Source of the DNA: Actinomycetes bacterium
GTDB lineage: Bacteria > Actinomycetota > Acidimicrobiia > Acidimicrobiales > SZUA-35
Reading direction: 5' to 3'
Length of the DNA stretch: 56,927 bases
NCBI GenBank assembly: GCA_024280015.1
Contig: JAJRQY010000085.1
Location: 1-56,927 of the forward strand
The position numbers and the translations under genes were made by a program. The notes below the pieces were generated by a model. It saw nothing but the letters and a program-made list of their open reading frames with translations. It was not told where the DNA came from and ran no database searches. Of this stretch, positions 7,733 to 15,744 are shown one piece after another; position 1 is the stretch's first letter; every line of letters begins with the position of its first letter.

Positions 7733-8751
7733 CTCACTCCTGCCGATTCTGGTACATGAAATGCGTTCCGGTACGCCGTTGGCGTCGTCGAAAGCTCCGA
7801 TCGAAAGTGTCGTCGAAGGGAAGGGGCTGAGCCAAGACCTGATCGGGCAGCAACAACATCCACGGAGAGCACCGTAGTCTCCAACAACAGTCTCGCCTGC
7901 AGAAGCCGCTGCGAGTTCAGCCACCTGGCCGGACTTACCCCCAACTCCTCAGCGAAGGCTCGTTCCAGTGAGCGTCGACTCATGCCGACCTGACCAGCGA
8001 GGTCCCCAACCGTTCGGATCGTTCCAAGACTTTGCATCGCCAGCTCCAGGGTGACAGCCAGCGACCGGTCCATGCGCCGCTCGAACTCACCAATTTGACC
8101 CTGCTTCATCTCCGATTGCGGGGGAACAAACTGGGTCTGACTACCTTGCCGGTGAGGTGGTGTAACCATGGAACGGGCAATCTTTGTTGCCACGGTGGCC
8201 CCGTGAGCCTGGCGAACAAGGTGAAGGCAACAGTCCAAGGCAGCCGCACTTCCGGCCGAAGTCACGACGTCACCATGATCAACATACAGCGCGTCACCTG
8301 TATAGGAGACCGAGGGGAATCGAGCAGAGAAGCGCTCCCGGTGGGCCCAGTGGGTTACTGCTTCTCGTCCATCCAGCAGACCGGCTTCGGCCACAGCAAA
8401 GGCCCCAAGGCAAAGGCCAACCACAACGGCACCCCGCTCACCAGCATCGCCAAGAGTCCGAAGAATCTCACTACAGCCTGGTCCTTCCACCGCAGGCCAG
8501 GTTGGGACAATGACAAGGTCGGCGTCGCTGGCCGCTTCGAGTGGCTGCAAACCTCCAAGCAGGATTCCACCAGTCGATTGGATCGCCTGGCCCGGGTCCG
8601 GTGACACAACAACAAGACGAAAGGGAGACGGTGCCGAAGGGCCATCTTGGTTCCCAACGGTTTCGCGCCCTGCACCCCAAACACCAATGGGGGTAGCAAC
8701 CTCGAACAGGCTCGCTTCTGGTGGAACAAGAACAGCAATGGTTTGGCGCAT
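7729..8751 (-). CDS. GlxA-type AraC family regulator with DJ-1/PfpI domain
   Basis: A 340-residue protein with an N-terminal DJ-1/PfpI (class I amidotransferase-like) domain at about 1-180 (IAVLVPPEASLFEVATPIGVW; elbow VVGLCLGAFAVAEAG) and a C-terminal AraC double helix-turn-helix at about 235-330 (TVGDLAGQVGMSRRSLERAF, WLNSQRLLQARLLLE). This is the architecture of GlxA, CdhR and GbdR, which sense amines or amino-acid derivatives. I use the ATG at 8751; the frame upstream overlaps the divergent gene. It is divergent from the isochorismatase-like gene by about 40-60 bases and probably controls it. The carnitine-type operon 5 kb away is a more speculative second target, since CdhR controls carnitine genes. 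Confidence 0.87.
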   Translation of the reverse strand: MRQTIAVLVPPEASLFEVATPIGVWGAGRETVGNQDGPSAPSPFRLVVVSPDPGQAIQSTGGILLGGLQPLEAASDADLVIVPTWPAVEGPGCSEILRTLGDAGERGAVVVGLCLGAFAVAEAGLLDGREAVTHWAHRERFSARFPSVSYTGDALYVDHGDVVTSAGSAAALDCCLHLVRQAHGATVATKIARSMVTPPHRQGSQTQFVPPQSEMKQGQIGEFERRMDRSLAVTLELAMQSLGTIRTVGDLAGQVGMSRRSLERAFAEELGVSPARWLNSQRLLQARLLLETTVLSVDVVAARSGLGSAPSLRRHFRSELSTTPTAYRNAFHVPESAGVR

Positions 8752-8793
8752 TCTGATCGAACATAGTCGCATGCGCCACTGGTAAGAAACTTG

Positions 8794-9447
8794 ATGGCCA
8801 TTGATACTGGCACCATGAATGACAGGACCTCCGCAAACACCAGCCAAGAACCAAAGACCCTCCGACAGATGGCTGGCGCACCAACAGCTCCCCCGCCCCT
8901 GGGCCAGTGTGCGCTCCTCATCATCGACGCCCAGCACGAATACCTGGACGGCAAGGTGGTGTTGCCAGAGATCAAGCACGCTCTCAACAAGATCGAGGAA
9001 CTACTGGTCGCAGCCCGAACGCTGGGCCGACCCATCATCCACATCGCCCATGTCGGGGCAAGCGGGGGCCTATTCGATCCGAATGTTGGTGGGCGCATCA
9101 TCGGACAGGTCGAACCCCACGATGGTGAGGTCGTTGTCACCAAGACCCTGCCAAACTCTTTCGCCAACACCACCTTGGGTGACGAGATAGCCAAGCTCGA
9201 TGATCCTCATCTCATCCTGTGCGGATTCATGACCCACATGTGCATCAGCTCCACCGCCCGCGCTGCCCTTGACCTCGGTCTTGGCACCACCGTGATCAGC
9301 GATGCCTCAGGAACCCGCGCCCTACCATTGACCGAAGAAGGAGGCAGTGCAGTCTCCGCTCAGGCTCTGCATCAAGCCTCATTGGCTGCACTGGCTGACC
9401 GCTTCAGTTTTGTGGCGACGACGGCTCAGGTACTTCCAGAATCCTGA
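8794..9447 (+). CDS. Isochorismatase-like cysteine hydrolase
   Basis: A roughly 217-residue hydrolase of the isochorismatase/nicotinamidase fold. The catalytic triad is visible: Asp in LLIIDAQHEYLDG, Lys in VVVTKTLPNSF, and Cys in CGFMTHMCISSTARAA, with the cis-peptide strand before it. Members hydrolyse amides, ureides or vinyl ethers. A TTG lies at 8791, ATGs at 8794 and 8815; the latter is closer to the domain and is an acceptable alternative. Residues 1-35 look disordered. It is divergent from a GlxA-type regulator, a common pairing for isochorismatase-like amidases. Its 3' end overlaps the convergent PEP-mobile-domain gene by 44 bases. Substrate unknown. Confidence 0.85.
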   Translation: MAIDTGTMNDRTSANTSQEPKTLRQMAGAPTAPPPLGQCALLIIDAQHEYLDGKVVLPEIKHALNKIEELLVAARTLGRPIIHIAHVGASGGLFDPNVGGRIIGQVEPHDGEVVVTKTLPNSFANTTLGDEIAKLDDPHLILCGFMTHMCISSTARAALDLGLGTTVISDASGTRALPLTEEGGSAVSAQALHQASLAALADRFSFVATTAQVLPES

Positions 9448-11077
9448 CCGTCCCCGCCTGTCCATCAACCTCAATCAATGCACCATCAGGAATCGTTGAT
9501 GCAGCCAAGGCAACACCGACCACGCAGGGAATGCCAAGCTCTCGCGACACGATCATCGAGTGGCTAAGGGCGGCACCGACCTCGACCACGACAGCCTCAG
9601 CCGACAAGAACAGTGGGGTCCACGACGGATCAGTGAGCGGAGCAACCAGGATGTCACCTGGTTGTAAGGCCGACGGATCACTGGGGTCTAACAAGACCCG
9701 AGCACGACCTTGGGCAACACCGGGCGAACCAGCCGCACCAGTCAGAACCTGACCAACCTCAACCGATCCATGGTCGGCTGAGCGAGGCACCCATTCCGAC
9801 ACTGGTGGCTGCACCCCCGAGAAGGCAAAGGGTGGTTCATGTTCACGCAAGGTTTGATACTGCTCACGGCGCGACTCAATCCGGTCAACCATGGAAGCCG
9901 GTTCCACCAAATACTGCTCAAACTCGATCCGAGTCAGCAGCATTGGGCCAATGGTGTCCGGTACCCCGCCGCGTTCCGCAGTCCGACGAAACATCTCCAG
10001 CACTGCATGTCGCACCGGCTGAACCGCTCGAATAACCTCGTCCTTGGAAGCTTCTCGAGCCCTGGACCAGAGGGCCGTCTTGGCAATGGCTGCGTCCAAA
10101 CGTTTCTTCTGCCAGCCCATTCGGCCATGAGCATCGGCCAATGCTGCTTCTCGGTTCAGCCTTGCCTGTTGTTGCTGAGCTTGAGGAGCTCGATCGGGGT
10201 TGGCGCCACGCAAGAGCTCGATCGCTGCCAGAGCGATTTCGGGGTAGGCGGCCCAGTCTTTGCCAGCGACACTGAACTCATTGGGTCCGCGGTGACCGTA
10301 CTGGAGAAGAAAGTCCGCGAACTCCTGGTCAAAGCGATCTTCCGAGGTGTCATTGGCCAAACGCCACATTTCTTGTGCTGGACTGGCCGAGCGGACCTCG
10401 CCAATTCCCGTGGTCAAGACAATGGCCAGATTGGGGTCACCAAACCGGGCCTGGCAGAGATCGGTGAGCTGTCCCGACGCAATCATTGCCTTGGTCGAAT
10501 TCACAACGTGAGAACGGATGAAGAAGGCCCAGTTGTCCGACATTGACCGCTTCACATAGGACCACAACTCATCGGTCGGGGCATCACAATTAGGAGCAAC
10601 AGCGATCTGAGCATCAGCCCGCAGTTTCATGTCGATCAGTAGCGGCACGTCCTTGGCCAACATGGTCGACAACGCGCTGCGGATGAGTCGGCCGGTGGCG
10701 GCCAAGTTGCGATCACCGGGTCTAGGAAGGTACGGCGGGACATCACTTTCACCCAAAAACTGCTGATCGATGAGATCAACGGCGACTCCAGGCGTGCGCA
10801 CCCCAAGTAGGCGCATGATGCTGGCGTTGAAGTAGGCATAGCCGCCAAAGACACCGATGAAGGTCATGTCCTCATCTGGATCAAAATCTGAAGCGGTCAC
10901 GAAACCAATCTCCGCCGCACCTTCCCGCCAGCCAAGTTCGCTTGGCGGGCCAGCCAGGTCCCATTCCAAGGGCAGAACCACCTCGGGATAGACCTCCCCG
11001 ATATTGCCCCGGGTGTACACGGGCCAGCGCGTACTTGACTCATTGTCAGCTGGCCACATCTGGTCCTCTCTCATCAT
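9404..11077 (-). CDS. PEP-utilising enzyme mobile-domain protein lacking an ATP-grasp domain
   Basis: A 557-residue protein whose C-terminus (about 465-545) is the swivelling phosphohistidine domain of PEP synthase, PPDK and rifampicin phosphotransferase. The block VGAALSHSMIVSRELGIPCV carries the phosphorylatable His, preceded by GDILVAPLTDPSWTPLF. The rest corresponds to the central and linker regions of rifampicin-phosphotransferase-like proteins (YGHRGPNEFSVAGKDW, RIEFEQYL). The usual 300-residue N-terminal PEP/pyruvate-binding ATP-grasp domain is absent, and none is encoded next door. It therefore needs a partner, or has another function. A strong AGGGGG sits directly before the second of two ATGs. 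Its 3' end overlaps the isochorismatase gene. Confidence 0.8.
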   Translation of the reverse strand: MMREDQMWPADNESSTRWPVYTRGNIGEVYPEVVLPLEWDLAGPPSELGWREGAAEIGFVTASDFDPDEDMTFIGVFGGYAYFNASIMRLLGVRTPGVAVDLIDQQFLGESDVPPYLPRPGDRNLAATGRLIRSALSTMLAKDVPLLIDMKLRADAQIAVAPNCDAPTDELWSYVKRSMSDNWAFFIRSHVVNSTKAMIASGQLTDLCQARFGDPNLAIVLTTGIGEVRSASPAQEMWRLANDTSEDRFDQEFADFLLQYGHRGPNEFSVAGKDWAAYPEIALAAIELLRGANPDRAPQAQQQQARLNREAALADAHGRMGWQKKRLDAAIAKTALWSRAREASKDEVIRAVQPVRHAVLEMFRRTAERGGVPDTIGPMLLTRIEFEQYLVEPASMVDRIESRREQYQTLREHEPPFAFSGVQPPVSEWVPRSADHGSVEVGQVLTGAAGSPGVAQGRARVLLDPSDPSALQPGDILVAPLTDPSWTPLFLSAEAVVVEVGAALSHSMIVSRELGIPCVVGVALAASTIPDGALIEVDGQAGTVRILEVPEPSSPQN

Positions 11078-11162
11078 TCCCCCTGAGTCAGCACCCTGTC
11101 TCGACCCGCCCTAACCCCAAACACCATAGGCAGGCTCGCTAGGCAACGATTCAACCTCGGCC

Positions 11163-11168
11163 TAGGGT
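11163..11168 (+). promoter_or_regulatory. -10 hexamer TAGGGT of the YbaK-SpoU fusion gene
   Basis: TAGGGT ends seven bases before the ATG at 11176 and no Shine-Dalgarno is present, consistent with a leaderless mRNA. Confidence 0.45.
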
Positions 11169-11175
11169 CACAGCC

Positions 11176-12324
11176 ATGTCCGAATCCAGCGCGGCTCCTT
11201 CACCTGCTGCTCACCCCAATACTGTTCACCCCAAGGTTGCTCACCCTAATGCAGCTCATCCCAACACTGTGGCCGTTGCCTCCGCGGCTGCTGCTCAAGG
11301 GGTCACGATCGAAATCTCGGAATACCCCGATGGCACTCGTACCGCTCAAGACGCCGCGACTGCGGTTGGCTGCCAGGTGGATCAGATCGTTAAGTCCATG
11401 ATCTTTGAAGCAGACGGTGACTTGGTGTTGGCCCTAACCTCTGGTTCAAACCAGGTGGACGGCCACCGTCTGGCCGAACTAGCTGGAGCCAAAACTTGCG
11501 GACGAGCTAACCCGGACCAGGTTCGAGCAACGACCGGCTATGCCATTGGTGGAGTTCCACCATTCGGCCATCAGACGCCAATCCGAACCTGGATCGATCC
11601 TCACCTCATGACGTTCGACCAGGTGTGGGCAGCAGCCGGAACACCACGCCATGTCTTTCCCATCGAACCTCGCGAGCTAGTTCGGCTCACCAAGGCCGCC
11701 ATTAGAGACTTCACCGACAACCCCCAAATCGGTGTTGGACCACATCCCAAACCCTGGCCCAGCGAAGCCAACTTCGACCCAGACCTGTTAAAGAATGGCG
11801 ACCGCCGCAACGTAACCGACCAGTATCGCTACTGGACCCTTGAAGCCATCGTCGCCGATCTTGACCAGCGCAGGCATAGCTTCCATGTCGCCATCGAGAA
11901 TTGGCAACACGACTTCAATATCGGCACCGTTGTCCGCAACGCCAATGCCTTCATGGCAGCCGAGATACACATCGTCGGCAAGAAGCGTTGGAATCGGCGC
12001 GGTGCCATGGTGACCGATCGTTATCAGCATGTCCGTCACCATCCCGACATTGAGGCATTTCAGGCGTGGGCAACAACGGAGGGATTGCCCCTCATTGGTA
12101 TCGACAACCTGCCGGGGTCAACCCCGCTGGAAACTGACCCATTGCCCAAGGAATGTGTACTGGTCTTTGGACAAGAAGGCCCCGGGCTCAGTGAGGATAT
12201 GCGACCGGTCTTAGACCAATGCCGCTCTATCGCTCAATTCGGATCAACCCGGTCAATCAATGCGGGAGTGGCCGCTGGCATTGCCATGCACAGCTGGATC
12301 CAGAGCCACGCACTGGACCAATAG
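11176..12324 (+). CDS. Fusion of a YbaK/EbsC aminoacyl-tRNA deacylase-like domain with a SpoU RNA 2'-O-methyltransferase
   Basis: A 382-residue two-domain protein. Residues 1-32 are a low-complexity HPN-rich tail (four imperfect AHPN-type units). Residues 35-175 match the YbaK/ProX editing fold that hydrolyses mischarged aminoacyl-tRNA: QIVKSMIFEADG with the key Lys73, then GYAIGGVPPFGH. Residues 235-378 are a SpoU (SPOUT) methyltransferase with all three motifs: FNIGTVVRNANAF, VLVFGQEGPGLS and STRSINAGVAAGIAMH, which form the knotted SAM site. The N-terminal part could edit tRNA and the C-terminal part methylate tRNA or rRNA ribose. It is monocistronic and divergent from the PEP-mobile-domain gene. 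Both catalytic centres look intact. The pairing is unusual in my experience. Confidence 0.85.
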   Translation: MSESSAAPSPAAHPNTVHPKVAHPNAAHPNTVAVASAAAAQGVTIEISEYPDGTRTAQDAATAVGCQVDQIVKSMIFEADGDLVLALTSGSNQVDGHRLAELAGAKTCGRANPDQVRATTGYAIGGVPPFGHQTPIRTWIDPHLMTFDQVWAAAGTPRHVFPIEPRELVRLTKAAIRDFTDNPQIGVGPHPKPWPSEANFDPDLLKNGDRRNVTDQYRYWTLEAIVADLDQRRHSFHVAIENWQHDFNIGTVVRNANAFMAAEIHIVGKKRWNRRGAMVTDRYQHVRHHPDIEAFQAWATTEGLPLIGIDNLPGSTPLETDPLPKECVLVFGQEGPGLSEDMRPVLDQCRSIAQFGSTRSINAGVAAGIAMHSWIQSHALDQ

Positions 12325-12348
12325 ATCCGGATAGGTAGAAGCTTGAAG

Positions 12349-12963
12349 CTAGCTAGCGCTCATTCGACTGCGAAACAGCCGCCACAAGATTTCAAGCATG
12401 ATGACCACGGCCAGCACGACGAATAGTACGGCCGCATAGTTCATGATCCGGCCGAATAGGGCTGGCCGTTCAACCACCAGCTCGACCGTGAGTTCGTGGA
12501 CAAAGGCACTGGCGGCACGGCCGGGGGCCAAACCAGATTCCGCCGCCTCAGATGCTCGGCTCGCCGCCTCGGAATACTCCTCACCGACGCTGGTAAACAC
12601 CTTGCCTTGGGCATCAACCAGAAGAACGGCATCAACATCTTCACCTGCTTGGCGAACCCGCAATGCAAAAGCCTTGGCACTTGGCTGCGGATCATCGGGC
12701 ACAACAACGACAAGGTTCAAGCCAGCAGAGTTGGCCGACGCCATCGCTCGGTCGAAGGTCGAAGGGTCAATGTCATGGCGAGACCGGGCAACGTAGATGC
12801 CGCTACCGGTCGACGCTTCGATGACCTCGGTCGGCGATTCTGCCGATGCAACCAGGTTGAACATGGTCTGGCCTGATCCGACTGCCCCGACGCTGAGCGC
12901 GACAAAAAGGCCAATAACGAGAGCAATGAGCCGAGCGAAAGATTGGAGGAACGTGCGAATCAC
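12349..12963 (-). CDS. Membrane protein with a TPM-like extracytoplasmic domain
   Basis: About 204 residues from GTG 12963: a membrane segment near the N-terminus (FARLIALVIGLFVALSVGAV), an outside domain of about 130 residues with GLNLVVVVPDD, VDAVLLVDAQGKVFTS and an Ala/Glu-rich helix, and a C-terminal membrane segment (AVLFVVLAVVIMLEILWRLF) with a short basic tail. The central alternation of strands and helices resembles TPM (Psb32/MOLO-1) domains but I cannot show homology. The frame is open upstream to 13068, overlapping the coiled-coil gene; which start is used is unclear. The gene lies just downstream of the coiled-coil gene and may be co-transcribed. Function unknown. Confidence 0.6.
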   Translation of the reverse strand: MIRTFLQSFARLIALVIGLFVALSVGAVGSGQTMFNLVASAESPTEVIEASTGSGIYVARSRHDIDPSTFDRAMASANSAGLNLVVVVPDDPQPSAKAFALRVRQAGEDVDAVLLVDAQGKVFTSVGEEYSEAASRASEAAESGLAPGRAASAFVHELTVELVVERPALFGRIMNYAAVLFVVLAVVIMLEILWRLFRSRMSAS

Positions 12964-13006
12964 TCCGGAGAGTGTGGCACGACTGGGGCGAAAAACGGCG
13001 CCAGTG

Positions 13007-13798
13007 TTACTTGAGGATCCACTCTCGGGACTTATCGTGATCGATGTCGGCGTCAAAGAAGCGTTCAAAGGCCGAATCGCTCTCGTCTACTTCGCCTTCA
13101 AAGTTGAACTCGGCGCCAGATGCCGGTTGAGAACTTTCGCCTACCGACGACTCTGGCTGGGCAACATATTCACGGCGACGCTCATTCAGTTCGTTGCTCA
13201 GACCTTCGACCTCCGTCCGGAGGGATTGGCGCTGACCCATGAGCGTCTCAACTTCGGAGCGCACAATGTGCAACGATTTCTCCAGATCAGCGCCGATGCT
13301 TCGAAGCTCGTTCTGACGTTGAGCAAGCATGTTCTGCTCAAGTTCGATTTCTCGACGATGAGCAGCGACCGTTTCTTGTTCGGCGGTCAAGCCATCACGT
13401 TCGGCCACCAGAGCGTCACGTTCGATATGGAGCGCATCACGCTCAGACTTCAACTGGTCACGAGTTTGCGAAAGACCCTCAACCTCGAACTTCAGGGCAT
13501 TGCTCTGATCATCATGCGTTTTCTTCTGGATCAGAAGGAGAGAGACCTCAGACTGGAGAGAATCTCGCTCGGCGCGAAGGTTCTCAATACGGGTTGTTGC
13601 ATCTTCTGACTCATTCCGAAGAATGTCCAGGGTTGCGGTGATGGCTACCGCCTCGGGCGTCGACTTCTGCAGCCGTGCAAGGTCTTCCAGCTGTTTGAAC
13701 GCGGCAAGGCGAGGTGCAGTCGCGGCAAAAGCCTGTTCATACTCAGCCAGCCGTCGACGCAAGGCCTCGACATCTGTTCCAATTTGCTCAGTTGACAA
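13007..13798 (-). CDS. Coiled-coil protein of unknown function
   Basis: About 263 residues, of which roughly 70-215 is uninterrupted heptad-type coiled coil rich in Glu, Arg, Gln and Leu (RDSLQSEVSLLLIQKK, SERDALHIERDALVAERD). The C-terminus is acidic (FEGEVDESDSAFERFFDADID) and ends REWILK. There is no signal peptide or membrane helix. I chose the TTG at 13798 because AGGAGG lies five bases upstream; the longer frame begins with an unlikely MLCCFNFGPW. The TPM-like membrane gene follows, so a scaffold role at the membrane is possible. Nothing identifies the family; a structural or cytoskeletal-type protein is the most that can be said. Confidence 0.7.
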   Translation of the reverse strand: MSTEQIGTDVEALRRRLAEYEQAFAATAPRLAAFKQLEDLARLQKSTPEAVAITATLDILRNESEDATTRIENLRAERDSLQSEVSLLLIQKKTHDDQSNALKFEVEGLSQTRDQLKSERDALHIERDALVAERDGLTAEQETVAAHRREIELEQNMLAQRQNELRSIGADLEKSLHIVRSEVETLMGQRQSLRTEVEGLSNELNERRREYVAQPESSVGESSQPASGAEFNFEGEVDESDSAFERFFDADIDHDKSREWILK

Positions 13799-13883
13799 CT
13801 CTGCCTCCTGCTCGGTCTCCCTTCTCTTCGGCAGCCAGGGTCCAAAATTGAAACAACAGAGCAAGTTGTGCCAAGCCAGTCAG

Positions 13884-14654
13884 CTAGTGGCCAAACATCA
13901 TCAGCCATTGCTCTAGAGACTCTGGCTTGTAAACCACGTTGGCTTGGCGGGTTTCACCCATCTGCTTGGACGGTTCGGGCGAGTATTGGTGCCCAGGGAA
14001 CAGGATTGTTTCGTCTGGAACCTTGCCAAGACGGTCATGCAGCGAGCGATAAAGCTCCTCTGGGTCACCACCGGGCAGATCTGTCCGTCCGCAGCCGTCG
14101 AGGAAAAGCGTGTCGCCAGAGACCAAGCAACCACGAACCAGGAAACACTGGCTTCCTGGCGTGTGCCCCGGGGTATGGATCAGTTCAATGTCTACTTCTC
14201 CGACCGAAACAATGTCGCCAGAAGCATGCTTCACAAAGTGATCCTCGCTGACCCCGGTCACCTTGGTCACCAGTTCGGCCTCGGCTGTCTGCAAGTGGAT
14301 GGGGACATCGGTCCGTTCCAACAACTGGGAGATCCCGTTGAGGTCAAATCCCATCATGGAACCGCCAACATGATCGGCGTGATAGTGGGTGGCCAGGACA
14401 CCAACCAGGCGCATGCCGTCGGCCTCGACGATGTCAACCAGGTCGTCGGTGTCATAGGCCGGGTCAACAACAACAGCCTCGCCGGTCTCCTTGTCACCAA
14501 TGAGATAGCTGAAGTTGACCATCTGCTTGGCGATCTGGTCCGAGGTGGCAAAATCTCGACCGGCCAGGAGTTGGCGAAAGTAGAGACGGTCTGGGTTGAT
14601 GTTTGGAGTGATGTTCGGCTTGTTGGTGGAATCGGGGGCTGACGGAGTCGACAT
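13884..14654 (-). CDS. Metallo-beta-lactamase fold hydrolase, persulfide dioxygenase/glyoxalase II-like
   Basis: About 256 residues with the MBL metal motif THYHADHVGG, the later ligands in IHTPGHTPGSQCF, the bridging Asp in LVSGDTLFLDGCGRTDLPGG and the C-terminal His in FPGHQYSPEP. The DGCGRTDLPGG block is seen in persulfide dioxygenases (ETHE1-like) as well as glyoxalase II relatives. It would act on glutathione- or mycothiol-type persulfides or thioesters in the cytosol. ATG 14654 is preferred over TTG 14660; a TAGCCT hexamer ends eight bases upstream. It is divergent from pheA with a symmetrical inverted repeat between them. No rhodanese domain is fused. Confidence 0.82.
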   Translation of the reverse strand: MSTPSAPDSTNKPNITPNINPDRLYFRQLLAGRDFATSDQIAKQMVNFSYLIGDKETGEAVVVDPAYDTDDLVDIVEADGMRLVGVLATHYHADHVGGSMMGFDLNGISQLLERTDVPIHLQTAEAELVTKVTGVSEDHFVKHASGDIVSVGEVDIELIHTPGHTPGSQCFLVRGCLVSGDTLFLDGCGRTDLPGGDPEELYRSLHDRLGKVPDETILFPGHQYSPEPSKQMGETRQANVVYKPESLEQWLMMFGH

Positions 14655-14662
14655 GAACAAGA

Positions 14663-14734
14663 AGGCTAGGCCAGACCACGGACCTAGGGGAACTACGAAA
14701 AAGCCACCAGGTGTCGCGTGTAGTTCCTTGGCCT
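14663..14734. promoter_or_regulatory. Nested inverted repeats between the MBL hydrolase and pheA
   Basis: Outer arms AGGCCA (14668-14673) and TGGCCT (14729-14734) enclose perfect inner arms GGAACTAC (14689-14696) and GTAGTTCC (14720-14727). The left outer arm overlaps AGGCTA (14663-14668), the -10 of the minus-strand hydrolase. The arrangement could be a shared operator or a hairpin; pheA's own -10 is downstream of it at 14779. Confidence 0.35.
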
Positions 14735-14778
14735 AAGCGAACGCGGAATATCGAGACATCACCTAGCCGCTGAAGTCC

Positions 14779-14784
14779 TAGGCT
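14779..14784 (+). promoter_or_regulatory. -10 hexamer TAGGCT of pheA
   Basis: TAGGCT ends six bases before the GTG start at 14791 with no Shine-Dalgarno, fitting leaderless transcription. Confidence 0.45.
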
Positions 14785-14790
14785 GAACCG

Positions 14791-15744
14791 GTGACTACGA
14801 ACAGCCGTCGAATCGGATTCCTTGGGCCAGTTGGGACCTTTACTGAAGAGGCGCTGCGCAGCCAGAACGACCTTCTGGATGCCGAGCTGATCCCGATGAG
14901 AACGTTCGTTGATGTTCTCAACGCCACCCAGAACCGAACGGTCGACCTCGGTTTTGTCGCTATCGAGAATGCCATCGAAGGTATTGTCAACGTCACCCTC
15001 GACACCCTGGCATTTGATACCGATCTGCGGATACAACGCGAGGTTGTGTTGGACATCAAGATGAACCTGATGGCCCCACCAGGAACCTCAATGGCTGATG
15101 TGCACACAGTTTTATCTCACCCAGTGGCCAACGCCCAGTGCCGGCAGTTCCTACGCGAGCATCTTTCCGAGGCCGACATTCAACCAGCCAACTCCACATC
15201 CGAAGGAGCCAGGCTGGCCAGTGAAGGGGTTGGTATCGCCGCCCTTGGCCCGGCAGCAGCAGGAAAGCTCTATGGACTGGAGACCATTACTGAGGATGTT
15301 GCTGACCTCAAGGGCAACCAGACCAGGTTTTTGCTGGTTGCTCCGGAAGGAATCCCAGCCAAGACTGGCCATGATAAATCAACCGTGGTTCTGGCCCAGC
15401 ACGAAAACAAGCCAGGCTCACTGGTTGCCATCCTCCACGAGTTTGCTGCCCGCAATATCGATCTAACCAAGCTGACCTCTCGGCCTTCGCGACCTACAGC
15501 TGGCGGGAACCACACCGCCCTTGGCCAATACACCTTCATTATCGACATCGACGGCCATGTCGATGATGATGTGGTTGCCAACTGCTTGATCAATGTGCAA
15601 GCCAAGCATGCCGACGTAAAATTCCTTGGTAGCTATCCGGCCGCTGGCAACGGTTCGAATGAGAAACTCTTCGCCGCCACCAAGGCATGGGGCGACGCGA
15701 CGGACTGGATGCAGGGCTTGCGAAGTCAGATCAGCCCGGCATGA
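14791..15744 (+). CDS. pheA: Prephenate dehydratase
   Basis: Converts prephenate to phenylpyruvate in phenylalanine synthesis. The 317-residue monofunctional enzyme has the periplasmic-binding-like catalytic domain at 5-185 (IGFLGPVGTFTEEAL, FVAIENAIEGIVN, SHPVANAQCRQF) with the catalytic TRF at 178-180, and a C-terminal ACT domain at about 197-275 (NKPGSLVAILHEFAARNIDL, LTSRPSR). The ACT domain's GALV and ESRP motifs appear as GSLV and TSRP, so phenylalanine feedback is likely but may be altered. The start is GTG at 14791. The stop overlaps the next gene's ATG by 4 bases, giving an operon of three genes (14791-17740). Confidence 0.92.
   Translation: MTTNSRRIGFLGPVGTFTEEALRSQNDLLDAELIPMRTFVDVLNATQNRTVDLGFVAIENAIEGIVNVTLDTLAFDTDLRIQREVVLDIKMNLMAPPGTSMADVHTVLSHPVANAQCRQFLREHLSEADIQPANSTSEGARLASEGVGIAALGPAAAGKLYGLETITEDVADLKGNQTRFLLVAPEGIPAKTGHDKSTVVLAQHENKPGSLVAILHEFAARNIDLTKLTSRPSRPTAGGNHTALGQYTFIIDIDGHVDDDVVANCLINVQAKHADVKFLGSYPAAGNGSNEKLFAATKAWGDATDWMQGLRSQISPA

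Noticed and set aside
8751-8979. N-terminal extension of the AraC gene to 8979
   Set aside because: Overlaps the divergent isochorismatase-like gene; the DJ-1 domain begins right after ATG 8751.
9839-10546. 235-codon plus-strand frame antisense to the PEP-mobile-domain gene
   Set aside because: No recognisable motif, no start signal, and the minus-strand gene is well supported.
13944-14642. 232-codon plus-strand frame opposite the MBL hydrolase
   Set aside because: Shadow of the HYHADH-containing gene; no independent support.
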